Source of the DNA: Oscillospiraceae bacterium
Lineage (GTDB): Bacteria; Bacillota; Clostridia; Oscillospirales; Oscillospiraceae
DNA: 64,000 bases
NCBI GenBank assembly: GCA_916988195.3
Contig: CAKASQ030000061.1
Span: 1 to 64,000 of the forward strand
Direction: 5' to 3'
The notes beneath the pieces are model-generated. The model worked only from the letters and a program-made list of their open reading frames with translations. It had not been told where the DNA came from and did not search any database. This document shows, piece by piece, positions 28,180-35,634 of this stretch. Position numbers and translations under genes: made by a program. The number at the start of each line of letters is the position of its first letter. The stretch's first letter is position 1.

Positions 28180-29443
28180 ATCGATCCGCCTCGCGCTCGA
28201 GGGGCTGAAGGCAAACAAGATGCGCGCGGTTCTGACGATGCTCGGCATCATCATCGGCATTGCCGCCGTCATTGGCATTCTGACCGTGGGCGACGGTTTG
28301 TCGGGCTACATCAACGGCACGATGAGCGACCTTGGCGCGTCGACAATTATCGTCTCTTTGCAGGAAAAGTCCCGCGAGGTATCCAGCGACGACATGATGA
28401 GCATGATGGCCATGAAGCAGCCGGAATCGTCCGATCTCATAACCCCCGAGATGGTTTCGGCCATGGAGGAGAATTTCGGCGCGCGCCTCGCGGCGACCGG
28501 GCTTTCCCAGTCCGCCGGAAGCGGCAAGGCCAAGGACGGACGGCTGTATGCCAACGTTTCGGCCTCGGGTGTCAACGAGGGATATTTTACGGTCAACGAC
28601 GTGAAGCTCTCGGCAGGGCGGCTCTTGCAGCAGAAGGACGACGACGGGCGGCGCATGGTCTGCGTCGTGAGCGATAAGCTTGTGAACAATCTCTTTGACG
28701 GAAAGCAGGACGCGGCGCTCGGGCAGGAGCTTCTGGTGCAGCTGACGGGCGGAAGCTACACGTTCCGCATTGTAGGCGTTTACAAATACGAGCAGTCGGC
28801 GTTCTCCTTTTCGACGGCTTCGGATAAGGACATCTCGACCTCGCTCTACATTCCGCTCTCGACTGCCAAGCAGCTGGTCGGCGCGGACCGCGGCTTTTCG
28901 AACATTACCGTGCAGGCAGCGCTCGGCGAGAGCAGCACGGAGGTAGCGGCAGAGGTCAAGAATTATCTGGCCCGGTATTACCGCACGAATGAAAACTACA
29001 CCGTCACGGCCATCAGCATGGACACGATGATCTCGTCTGTCGACTCGATGATGAGCACCCTCTCGGTCGCCATCTCGGTCATTGCGGGCATCTCGCTTCT
29101 CGTCGGCGGGATCGGCGTGATGAACATCATGCTCGTCTCCGTTACCGAGCGTACGCGGGAGATCGGCACACGAAAAGCCCTCGGCGCGACGAACAACAAT
29201 ATCCGCCTGCAATTTGTCGTCGAGAGCGTGATCATCTGCCTTATCGGCGGCGCAATCGGGATCGTGCTGGGTGCGATCATGGGCTACGTCGGAAGCGGAC
29301 TTCTCAAAAACGCGGTGCTTCCGAGCATTGGCGCGATCGTGCTGGCGTTCAGCTTCTCGCTGGCTGTCGGCGTGTTTTTCGGATATTACCCCGCAAACAA
29401 GGCGGCGAAGATGGATCCCATTGAGGCGCTGCGCTACGAATGA
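28166..29443 (+). CDS. ABC transporter permease (MacB/FtsX type)
   Basis: A 425-residue protein with the MacB layout. One N-terminal membrane helix (MRAVLTMLGIIIGIAAVIGI) comes first, then a large extracellular MacB_PCD domain (about residues 40-270). Three C-terminal helices follow in the FtsX domain (ISVIAGISLLVGGIGVMNIM; SVTERTREIGTRKALGATNN; a last pair ending PANKAAKMDPIEALRYE). Such permeases act as mechanotransducers that export peptides, lipids or drugs rather than importing nutrients. The start overlaps the ATPase by 14 bases. The substrate is unknown. Confidence 0.93.
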   Translation: MGLGESIRLALEGLKANKMRAVLTMLGIIIGIAAVIGILTVGDGLSGYINGTMSDLGASTIIVSLQEKSREVSSDDMMSMMAMKQPESSDLITPEMVSAMEENFGARLAATGLSQSAGSGKAKDGRLYANVSASGVNEGYFTVNDVKLSAGRLLQQKDDDGRRMVCVVSDKLVNNLFDGKQDAALGQELLVQLTGGSYTFRIVGVYKYEQSAFSFSTASDKDISTSLYIPLSTAKQLVGADRGFSNITVQAALGESSTEVAAEVKNYLARYYRTNENYTVTAISMDTMISSVDSMMSTLSVAISVIAGISLLVGGIGVMNIMLVSVTERTREIGTRKALGATNNNIRLQFVVESVIICLIGGAIGIVLGAIMGYVGSGLLKNAVLPSIGAIVLAFSFSLAVGVFFGYYPANKAAKMDPIEALRYE

Positions 29444-29480
29444 GGGCTGTTAAGGACTTGTAAAAGAAGACGGATTTCGC

Positions 29481-29655
29481 TTGCAAAACGCAGGCCGATT
29501 TCGTATACTCATAGCAATCAAGTGCATGAGAGGAAGTAGCCGGCGAGAAATCGCGACAGATGGCGTCAGAACGGTCTTAGGACCCGCCGCTGGATGAAAT
29601 GGTAAAACTCTGATTGCTGCGCTTTGGCGCGGCGATCAGAGTTTTTTCGTTTTTT
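29481..29655 (+). promoter_or_regulatory. Structured leader with riboswitch architecture ahead of the Na+-pump genes
   Basis: Promoter TTGCAA (29481-29486), spacer 17, TATACT (29504-29509). The RNA then forms a closing helix GCAATCA (29514-29520) with TGATTGC (29611-29617) around about 90 bases. Inside are a GCGA-GAAA-TCGC hairpin (29543-29554) and a bulged stem GGCG (29562-29565) with CGCC (29585-29588), capped by GGTC-TTAG-GACC. The 3' arm of the closing helix is also the 5' arm of a strong terminator: ACTCTGATTGCTGCGC pairs with GCGCGGCGATCAGAGT (29607-29642), then TTTTTT. The two states exclude each other, as in transcription-terminating riboswitches. I cannot match it to a riboswitch class I know. 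The rest of 29444-29701 holds nothing else. Confidence 0.75.
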
Positions 29656-29701
29656 GGCGAGGCTTCCTGCGTGTATACAAGCTTAAAAAGGGGAGACGTG
29701 T

Positions 29702-30823
29702 ATGGAAATCCTGTACAGCAATTTGGGAAACCTCACCTGGCAGCAGGTGGTGATGTGGGCGATCGGCGGACTGCTTGTCTACCTTGCCATCGCGAAGGAC
29801 ATGGAGCCGAGCCTGCTTCTGCCGATGGGATTCGGCGCAATCTTGGTGAACCTTCCGATGTCCGGTGCGGTCGACCAGTGGGTGAGCGGGCAGGTAGAGC
29901 GCGGCGCTTTGAGTGTTCTTTATGACGCGGGCATCGCAAACGAGCTGTTTCCATTGATTTTATTCATCGGCATCGGTGCAATGATCGACTTTGGGCCGCT
30001 GCTTACCAATCCGAAGCTCATGATTTTCGGCGCGGCGGCGCAGTTCGGCATTTTCTTTACGCTGTGTCTGGCCGGTATGTTCTTCGATCTTCCGGACGCG
30101 GCGTCCATCGCCATCATCGGCGCGGCCGACGGCCCGACGGCCATTGTTGTAGCGCAGAAGCTGCGGTCCCAGTATCTTGGCGCGATTATGGTCGCGGCGT
30201 ATTCCTACATGGCGCTCGTGCCCATCATCCAGCCGCCGGTCATCCGGCTTCTGACGACGAAAAAAGAGCGCCTGATCCGCATGCCCTACGAGCAGAAATC
30301 CGTCAGCAAGACGACGAAAATTCTGTTCCCAATCCTCACGACGATCGTCGCGGGCGTTGTCGCGCCTGCTTCTGTGAGCCTTGTCGGCTTTCTGATGTTC
30401 GGCAATCTGATCCGCGAGTGCGGCGTTCTGAATTCTCTTTCCGAGACGGCGCAGAAGGTGCTGGCGAACCTCATTACGATTTTCCTCGGGCTGACCATCG
30501 CCTCTCAGATGCGCGCCGAGCAGTTCTTGCAGCCGCAGACGCTTCTCATTCTGGCGCTTGGCCTGTTCGCGTTTGTGTTTGACACGGCAGGAGGCGTTCT
30601 GTTCGCAAAATTTCTGAACCTGTTCTTAAAGAAGAAAATCAACCCCATGATCGGCGCGGCGGGCATTTCGGCCTTCCCGATGTCCGGGCGGATCGTCCAT
30701 AAGATGGGACTGAAAGAAGACCCGCAGAACTTTTTGCTGATGCACTCGATCGGCGTGAACGTCTCGGGCCAAATCGCGTCCGTCATCGCGGGCGGATTGA
30801 TTTTGAACTTTTTTATGAAATAA
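29702..30823 (+). CDS. Na+-pumping decarboxylase beta subunit (OadB/GcdB/MmdB family)
   Basis: A 373-residue membrane protein with about nine to eleven helices. Family hallmarks are LFIGIGAMIDFGPLLTNPK, the IIGAADGPTAIVVAQKL loop with the Asp essential for Na+ binding, AAYSYMALVPIIQPP, and GAAGISAFPMSGRIVHKMG near the end. The subunit uses decarboxylation of a carboxybiotin to export Na+. The decarboxylated substrate (oxaloacetate, glutaconyl-CoA or methylmalonyl-CoA) is set by the alpha subunit, which is not in the window. Its RNA leader and the next small gene form one unit. Confidence 0.93.
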   Translation: MEILYSNLGNLTWQQVVMWAIGGLLVYLAIAKDMEPSLLLPMGFGAILVNLPMSGAVDQWVSGQVERGALSVLYDAGIANELFPLILFIGIGAMIDFGPLLTNPKLMIFGAAAQFGIFFTLCLAGMFFDLPDAASIAIIGAADGPTAIVVAQKLRSQYLGAIMVAAYSYMALVPIIQPPVIRLLTTKKERLIRMPYEQKSVSKTTKILFPILTTIVAGVVAPASVSLVGFLMFGNLIRECGVLNSLSETAQKVLANLITIFLGLTIASQMRAEQFLQPQTLLILALGLFAFVFDTAGGVLFAKFLNLFLKKKINPMIGAAGISAFPMSGRIVHKMGLKEDPQNFLLMHSIGVNVSGQIASVIAGGLILNFFMK

Positions 30824-30835
30824 GGAGGGAAAACC

Positions 30836-30964
30836 ATGAACTTTTATCCCGAACGCCTGCCGGAGCTGCTTCCCTACATGGGAAAGGGCATGCTCGCCAT
30901 TTTCCTCGTCATGGCCGTCATTATCATAATCACTGCACTGTTAAATCGCCTGACAAAGAAGTAA
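30836..30964 (+). CDS. Small gamma/OadG-like subunit of the decarboxylase pump
   Basis: A 42-residue protein, 12 bases after the beta subunit gene and preceded by AAGGAGG. It has one membrane helix (GMLAIFLVMAVIIIITALLN) and a short basic end (RLTKK). OadG-type subunits are small single-helix proteins that help assemble the complex. This one lacks the usual soluble tail, so it is at the short end of the family. No biotin carrier gene follows. Confidence 0.75.
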   Translation: MNFYPERLPELLPYMGKGMLAIFLVMAVIIIITALLNRLTKK

Positions 30965-30997
30965 TTTTTCAGGAATTCTGAAATTTTCCGGTTATGC

Positions 30998-31232
30998 GTA
31001 GGGGACGATGCCCACATCGTCCCGGCAAATAAACCTGATTTTACGGAAATCCTCGGCGAATTCGTAACTTCCCTCGGGTCGATGTGGGTATCGACCCCTA
31101 CGAACTTCCCGAAAGACTCCAAAAAAACCGTAGGGGCGGACGCCTCTGTCCGCCCGCAGAAAATCCCGTTTTTACGAAAATATTCGGCGAATTCGTAACT
31201 TCCCATGGGCGGAAGCCGCGTCCGCCCCTACG
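30998..31232. repeat. Interspersed GTAGGGG repeat, locus B (two complete units)
   Basis: Unit 1 spans 30998-31103 (106 bp) and carries the ACGATGCCCACATCGT/TCGATGTGGGTATCGA arms. Unit 2 spans 31130-31232 (103 bp) and carries the GGACGCCTCTGTCC type of arm. Both share the core TTTTACG..AAAT..TCGGCGAATTCGTAACTTCCC and end CCCCTACGA. They lie in the same orientation between the convergent oadG and rnpB genes. Nothing else is seen from 30965 to 31242. Confidence 0.9.
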
Positions 31233-31242
31233 AGAAGGCGAA

Positions 31243-31276
31243 ATAAAGCCCCTCGCGCTATGCGCGAGGGGCTTTT
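31243..31276. terminator. Bidirectional terminator at the 3' end of rnpB
   Basis: AAAGCCCCTCGCGC pairs with GCGCGAGGGGCTTT around a four-base loop (TATG). It directly follows the RNase P RNA on the minus strand and also faces the decarboxylase operon. Confidence 0.85.
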
Positions 31277-31766
31277 GCGATCGGGTCTATAAGCCGGGTT
31301 CTGTAATCGACAGTCATCTATCTAGGCGCATCGTTGCCGGTGCGCTCCAGCCACCTCCTCGGAAACAGCCGGGCAGGCCTTGTTTCCTCCACGGTGTTGC
31401 TCCGGATAGAGTTTACAGCAACGGACGCTTCCACGCCGATGCGTGCGCTCTTACCGCACGTTTCCACCCTTACCTCGTCGGCGCAAACTTCATATCCTTC
31501 GCTTCGCCGCAAGCGACAAAGCTCATACATTCCGTTGCGCCTCCTCTGCCGTCAAAGCAGGCGCTTTGCCGGCTGTTTTTGCTCAATTGGGAGACATTGT
31601 TTTCAGTCGCTCAACTGATATAAAGGACGAGGCGGTATATTTCTGTTGCACTTTTCCTCAGATCGCTCTGGGCGGGCGTTACCCGTTATCCTTGCCCTGT
31701 GGAGCCCGGACTTTCCTCATGATGCAGCCGTTGGGCCGCACCCCGCGACTGTCCGTCCCGGTCGCA
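31277..31766 (-). ncRNA. rnpB: RNase P RNA
   Basis: The minus strand shows the universal pieces of bacterial type A RNase P RNA. Near the 5' end is GAGGAAAGTCCGGGCTCCAC; in the middle GGGTGGAAACGTGCGGTAAG; near the 3' end TACAGAACCCGGCTTATAGA. The 5' end GCGACCGGG pairs with CCCGATCGC at the 3' end (P1, one mismatch). A promoter (TTGACA, 17, TAGAAT) places the start at about 31766, agreeing with P1. At about 490 bases it is longer than the usual 350-420, the extra length lying in the 31480-31640 part. It processes tRNA 5' ends. Confidence 0.95.
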
Positions 31767-31772
31767 TTGTTA

Positions 31773-31834
31773 TTCTACCTGATTCTTGGCGGAATGTCAA
31801 ACAAGTTGCAATTTTTTTCTATGGCGGATATAAT
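31773..31834. promoter_or_regulatory. Back-to-back promoters of rnpB and murD
   Basis: Minus strand: TTGACA (tgtcaa 31796-31801), 17 bases, TAGAAT (attcta 31773-31778) for rnpB. Plus strand: TTGCAA (31806-31811), 17 bases, TATAAT (31829-31834) for murD. The two -35 boxes are only four bases apart, so polymerase binding to one may exclude the other. Confidence 0.75.
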
Positions 31835-31866
31835 GGAGGTACAATCTGCTAAAAGAGGAAGATACC

Positions 31867-33243
31867 ATGAACGAGAAGGTTTCTGCATATTTTGATGGTT
31901 TGCGCGGCAAGCGCATCGCGGTGCTCGGCATCGGCGTTTCAAACCGGCCGCTCATTCGCATGCTGCTTGATCGCGGGCTCACGGTTCTGGCCTGCGACAA
32001 GACCCCGCGCGAAAAACTCGATGAGGACGTTTTAGAGCTTGAGAAGCTGGGCGCGACGCTCCATGTGGGAGACGGGTACTTAGACGGTGTACAGGCCGAT
32101 ATCGTCTTCCGCACGCCGGGCATGCACCCGGACATTCCGGCGCTCAAACAGCTGCGCGAGGCAGGTGCGGTGGTGACGAGTGAGATGGAGGCGTTTTTTG
32201 CGGTCTGCCCGTGCAGAATCATCGCCGTGACGGGCTCTGACGGCAAGACGACGACGACCACGCTCATCTCGGAGATTTTAAAGCACGCGGGCTACACCGT
32301 CTGGCTCGGCGGCAACATTGGAACGCCGCTTCTGCCGCGGGCGGAGGAAATGAACCCGGGCGATATTGCCGTCGTGGAGCTCTCGTCGTTCCAGCTCATG
32401 GGTATGACGCAGTCGGCGGATATCGCGGTCGTGACGAATCTCGCGCCTAATCATCTGGACGTGCACAAGGATATGGCCGAGTATATCGCAGCGAAGGAAA
32501 ATGTGTATCTGCATCAGGGCAAAACCGGCAAGCTCGTTGTGAACATGGACAACGAGATCACAAACTCGTTTGCCGAAAAAGCGCCGGGCACGGTAGAGAA
32601 ATTTTCCCGGCTTGGCAGGCCGCAGAACGGCGTTTGGCTGGAAAACGGCATCATCTACCGCAACGGCCGGGAGATTATGCCCGCCGCCGACATCAAAATC
32701 CCGGGCGTTCATAATATCGAGAACTACATGGCCGCGGCCTGCGCGACGGAGGGGCTCGTGTCGGACGCGGATGTGGATGCGGTAGCGAGGAATTTTGGCG
32801 GCGTGGAGCACCGGATTGAGCTGGTGCGGGAGCTGCACGGCGTGAAATATTACAACGACTCAATTGCCTCGAGCCCGTCGCGGACGATTGCGGGGCTGCA
32901 TTCGTTTCCGCAGAAGGTGATTCTGATTGCGGGTGGCTACGACAAGCACATCCCGTTTGATGTGCTGGGGCCTGAAATTTGCGCACACGTGAAGACGCTG
33001 GTTCTGTGTGGAGCGACAGCGGGAAAGATTCGCGCGGCAGTTGAAAACGCGCCGGAATACCACGAAGGGGAGCCTCAAATTCTGGAAGCGAACAACCTCC
33101 GCGAGGCAGTGGAACTGGCGAAACATGCGGCGGAAGCGGGCGATGTCGTGACGCTCAGCCCGGCCTGCGCGGCGTTTGACCAGTTCAAGAATTTCGCTGT
33201 GCGCGGAAAAACGTTCAAGGAAATCGTGAACAGCCTCACGTAA
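31867..33243 (+). CDS. murD: UDP-N-acetylmuramoylalanine-D-glutamate ligase
   Basis: A 458-residue cytosolic Mur ligase adding D-glutamate to UDP-MurNAc-L-Ala. The N-terminal Rossmann domain reads IAVLGIGVSNRPLIR. The ATP site is VTGSDGKTTTTTL near residue 120, followed by GNIGTP, ELSSFQL and NHLDVH, all MurD landmarks. The C-terminal domain has NDSIASSPSRTIAGL and LSPACAAFDQFKNF. It is first in a small operon with ispD and ispF, 12 bases behind its stop. Confidence 0.95.
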   Translation: MNEKVSAYFDGLRGKRIAVLGIGVSNRPLIRMLLDRGLTVLACDKTPREKLDEDVLELEKLGATLHVGDGYLDGVQADIVFRTPGMHPDIPALKQLREAGAVVTSEMEAFFAVCPCRIIAVTGSDGKTTTTTLISEILKHAGYTVWLGGNIGTPLLPRAEEMNPGDIAVVELSSFQLMGMTQSADIAVVTNLAPNHLDVHKDMAEYIAAKENVYLHQGKTGKLVVNMDNEITNSFAEKAPGTVEKFSRLGRPQNGVWLENGIIYRNGREIMPAADIKIPGVHNIENYMAAACATEGLVSDADVDAVARNFGGVEHRIELVRELHGVKYYNDSIASSPSRTIAGLHSFPQKVILIAGGYDKHIPFDVLGPEICAHVKTLVLCGATAGKIRAAVENAPEYHEGEPQILEANNLREAVELAKHAAEAGDVVTLSPACAAFDQFKNFAVRGKTFKEIVNSLT

Positions 33244-33255
33244 AGGAGAGACGCT

Positions 33256-33993
33256 ATGCAGCTGGCAGACCACATCCGCAAGGCGCGGCAGATTCAGAAC
33301 AAGCTCTCGCATCCGAGCTGTGCGGCGGTGATCGTCGCGGCTGGCTCGAGCGCGCGTATGGGCGGAACGGACAAAATACTGGCGGAGCTCGGCGGGCTTC
33401 CGGTACTGAGCCGGACGCTTCGCGTGTTTGACGACCACGATATGATCGATACCATCATCGTTGTCGCGCGCGAAGAGCAGATGCCGAAAATCAGCCGCGT
33501 GTGCTCGCCGTACCACAAGGTGCGCATCGTCGTCCCGGGCGGGAATAGCCGGCAGGAGTCGGTGATGCACGGTCTTGAAGCCGTGCCGGAAGGGACGGAG
33601 CTTGTCGCCGTACATGACGGGGCAAGGCCGTTGGTCACGCCGGAGGTCATCACGAAGGTCATTTTGAAGGCGGCAAAATTCGGCGCGGCGGCGCCTGCGA
33701 TTCCGGTCAAGGACACGATTAAGGTCTCGAAAACTGGCGGCGTGGACGAAACACCAGACCGCAAGACGCTCTTTGCCGTGCAGACACCGCAGGTATTCGA
33801 TACAGCGCTGCTGCTGGGCGCGCTGCAAAATGCGAAGCAGAAGGGCCTTTCGCTGACTGACGACTGCTCGGCGGTCGAGGCGCTGGGTATGACGGTGCTG
33901 CTCACGGACGGCTCGGAGGAGAACATCAAGATTACAACGCCGCTCGATTTAGAGATTGCAGAGCTGATTTTAAAACGGAGGGAAGAGACTTGA
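33256..33993 (+). CDS. ispD: 2-C-methyl-D-erythritol 4-phosphate cytidylyltransferase
   Basis: A 245-residue enzyme of the MEP isoprenoid pathway, third step. The nucleotide-binding start [18 protein letters not shown] lies at about residue 23, so this protein carries an N-terminal extension of about 20 residues ([20 protein letters not shown]) relative to most IspD. Other motifs are [34 protein letters not shown] and [18 protein letters not shown] precedes the start, which supports the long form. The stop overlaps the ispF start. Confidence 0.94.
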   Translation: MQLADHIRKARQIQNKLSHPSCAAVIVAAGSSARMGGTDKILAELGGLPVLSRTLRVFDDHDMIDTIIVVAREEQMPKISRVCSPYHKVRIVVPGGNSRQESVMHGLEAVPEGTELVAVHDGARPLVTPEVITKVILKAAKFGAAAPAIPVKDTIKVSKTGGVDETPDRKTLFAVQTPQVFDTALLLGALQNAKQKGLSLTDDCSAVEALGMTVLLTDGSEENIKITTPLDLEIAELILKRREET

Positions 33994-34463
33994 GAATCGG
34001 ACATGGGTACGATGTGCACCGGCTGGTCGCGGGACGGAAGCTCATCTTAGGCGGCGTGGAGGTTCCGTTTGAAAAGGGCCTCGACGGGCACTCGGACGCG
34101 GACGTTCTGGCGCATGCCGTGATGGACGCGATGCTGGGTGCGGCGGCTTTGGGCGATATCGGAAAGCTGTTTCCGGATAACGACGACGCGTATTTGGGCG
34201 CGGACAGCATGGAACTTCTCAAAAAGGTGCGGGACGTTCTGCGCGCGCACGGCTGGAGGCTCGGAAATCTGGACGCGACAGTGATTGCCCAGCGGCCGAA
34301 GCTTGCGCCTTATATCGATACCATGCGGCAGAATATTGCGGGCGTGCTGGAGACGAACGTCTCGAATGTCAGCGTCAAGGCGACGACGGAGGAGCGGCTC
34401 GGCTTTACGGGAAGCGGCGAGGGAATCGCGGCGCACGCTGTGTGCCTCATCGAGCGCATATGA
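33990..34463 (+). CDS. ispF: 2-C-methyl-D-erythritol 2,4-cyclodiphosphate synthase
   Basis: A 157-residue trimeric zinc enzyme of the MEP pathway. Starts with TTG overlapping the ispD stop. Motifs include [11 protein letters not shown] (zinc Asp/His), [20 protein letters not shown] and the end block [20 protein letters not shown]. Normal length. Overlap with ispD suggests coordinated translation of steps three and five of the pathway. Confidence 0.96.
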   Translation: MRIGHGYDVHRLVAGRKLILGGVEVPFEKGLDGHSDADVLAHAVMDAMLGAAALGDIGKLFPDNDDAYLGADSMELLKKVRDVLRAHGWRLGNLDATVIAQRPKLAPYIDTMRQNIAGVLETNVSNVSVKATTEERLGFTGSGEGIAAHAVCLIERI

Positions 34464-34816
34464 AAGAAAAGCGCAAATGCCCCTGTTGGTACTGGTTGAA
34501 GGGACTGCACGACGCGAAGATTCTGGAAGCCTCCATGCAGGACGACACACTCGTTTTGCGCATAGACAGCCGGAACGCGATGTATGACAATTTCGTCGAA
34601 CAGATCGTGTTTCTTGATGCGCGGCTCAAGACGCCGCTGCCTGCGCCTACGAAAAGAAAGCCGGTCTACTGGCTTTCGGACGAGCTGACGGAGCTTCCCT
34701 TTGAACAGTGGAAGCTGCATATTCAGCTGGAAACGGGCTTTTCGCGGGGAAAGGCTGTGGAGCAGCCGCTGATTGTCGTGTTTCAAAGCGCGATTACCAC
34801 GCGGACAAATGTGTAA
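34460..34816 (+). CDS. Unknown protein of 118 residues in the ispDF operon
   Basis: The start ATG overlaps the ispF stop (ATGA). The sequence opens [20 protein letters not shown], alternates charged and hydrophobic residues ([20 protein letters not shown]) and contains [20 protein letters not shown]. It is soluble with a likely beta-rich fold. I do not recognise a family. The CPCWYW start is unusual but the spacing of cysteines is not a metal site by itself. Confidence 0.65.
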   Translation: MKEKRKCPCWYWLKGLHDAKILEASMQDDTLVLRIDSRNAMYDNFVEQIVFLDARLKTPLPAPTKRKPVYWLSDELTELPFEQWKLHIQLETGFSRGKAVEQPLIVVFQSAITTRTNV

Positions 34817-34834
34817 AGGAGGGGCTCGCTCGCA

Positions 34835-35074
34835 ATGGACTACAGAAAAAGCTATCGAATTTACAAAATCGCCGTGTGGGTTTGCTTAGTGCTGGTGCTG
34901 TTTGCGAGGCTGGCGGAGATTCTCTGGATGGGAATTGCGGGCATTGTCATCATGGTGCTCGGCATGGGACAGACAGTATTTTTCTGTAAATGCCCGTACT
35001 GCGGCTCGAATTTCAACATCCGCGCGAAGCTGCCGAAATTTTGTCCGGCGTGCGGGAAGCGTCTGGAAGACTGA
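34835..35074 (+). CDS. Small membrane protein with C-terminal zinc ribbon (copy 1)
   Basis: A 79-residue protein. Two hydrophobic segments (IAVWVCLVLVLFARLAEILW and GIAGIVIMVLGMGQTVFF) are followed by a zinc ribbon: CKCPYCGSNF, then FCPACGKRL. It starts after AAAGGAGG, 18 bases behind the previous gene. The next gene is a diverged copy with the same order of parts. Function unknown; the ribbon is predicted to lie in the cytoplasm. Confidence 0.75.
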   Translation: MDYRKSYRIYKIAVWVCLVLVLFARLAEILWMGIAGIVIMVLGMGQTVFFCKCPYCGSNFNIRAKLPKFCPACGKRLED

Positions 35075-35097
35075 TTTTTTAAAAGGGAGAGAGGAAA

Positions 35098-35409
35098 ATG
35101 GATTACAGAATCAGTGAGCGTGCGATGGTGACCTCCTGCGCGGTTGGTATCCTGATCGTCATGCTCGGGAACCGGCGGCAGTCGCTCATGATGAGCGCGG
35201 TCGGCGCGGCAGTGATGGTGCTTGGCATTTTGCAGGCGCTTGTTTTTTACAAGTGTCCCCACTGCAAAAAGCGCTTCAAGATCGGCTCCCGGCGGCCGAG
35301 CGTCTGCCCCTACTGCGGCGCGAAGCTCGAAGATGATCAGCCCGCCGAGCAGAAGACGCAGACCTCGACGGAACAAATCGAACCGCCCACCGAGGAAAAA
35401 CCGGAATAA
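35098..35409 (+). CDS. Small membrane protein with zinc ribbon (copy 2)
   Basis: A 103-residue protein resembling the preceding one. It shares the start MDYR, two hydrophobic segments (VTSCAVGILIVMLG and SAVGAAVMVLGILQALVF) and the zinc ribbon YKCPHCKKRF, then VCPYCGAKLED. A polar acidic tail (about 20 residues ending PPTEEKPE) is added. The pair looks like a tandem duplication followed by divergence. Function unknown. Confidence 0.75.
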   Translation: MDYRISERAMVTSCAVGILIVMLGNRRQSLMMSAVGAAVMVLGILQALVFYKCPHCKKRFKIGSRRPSVCPYCGAKLEDDQPAEQKTQTSTEQIEPPTEEKPE

Positions 35410-35424
35410 TTTGCCCCAAACCTC

Positions 35425-35570
35425 GTAGGGGTCGATTGAGCACATCGACCCGGCGGTACGAACCGATTTTACGGAACGCTCCGGCAAATTCGCGACTTCC
35501 CTTGGGGCGATGTGGGCATCGCCCCCTACGCGTAGTTTGGGAAAATGTAGGCATCGCCCCCTACGCGTAG
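35425..35570. repeat. Interspersed GTAGGGG repeat, locus C (one unit plus duplicated end)
   Basis: A complete 106-bp unit at 35425-35530 (GTAGGGGTCGATTGAGCACA ... GCATCGCCCCCTACG). A 25-base copy of its right end follows (TGTAGGCATCGCCCCCTACG, to 35570). It fills the gap between the convergent zinc-ribbon and NhaC genes. Confidence 0.9.
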
Positions 35571-35587
35571 TTTAGAAAATGGCAAAC

Positions 35588-35619
35588 AAATCCTCCGTAC
35601 GAGCTTGTACGGAGGATTT
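35588..35619. terminator. Bidirectional terminator between convergent genes
   Basis: AAATCCTCCGTAC (35588-35600) pairs with GTACGGAGGATTT (35607-35619). Confidence 0.8.
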
Positions 35620-35634
35620 GTTGTGTCGATGAAA

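Noticed and set aside
30874-31206. Protein-like ORF containing MGSYEFAEYFRKNG
   Set aside because: It is a translation of the interspersed repeat; the same phrase appears at other repeat loci on either strand.
31084-31623. 179-residue ORF on the plus strand
   Set aside because: Runs from the repeat into the antisense of rnpB; not protein coding.
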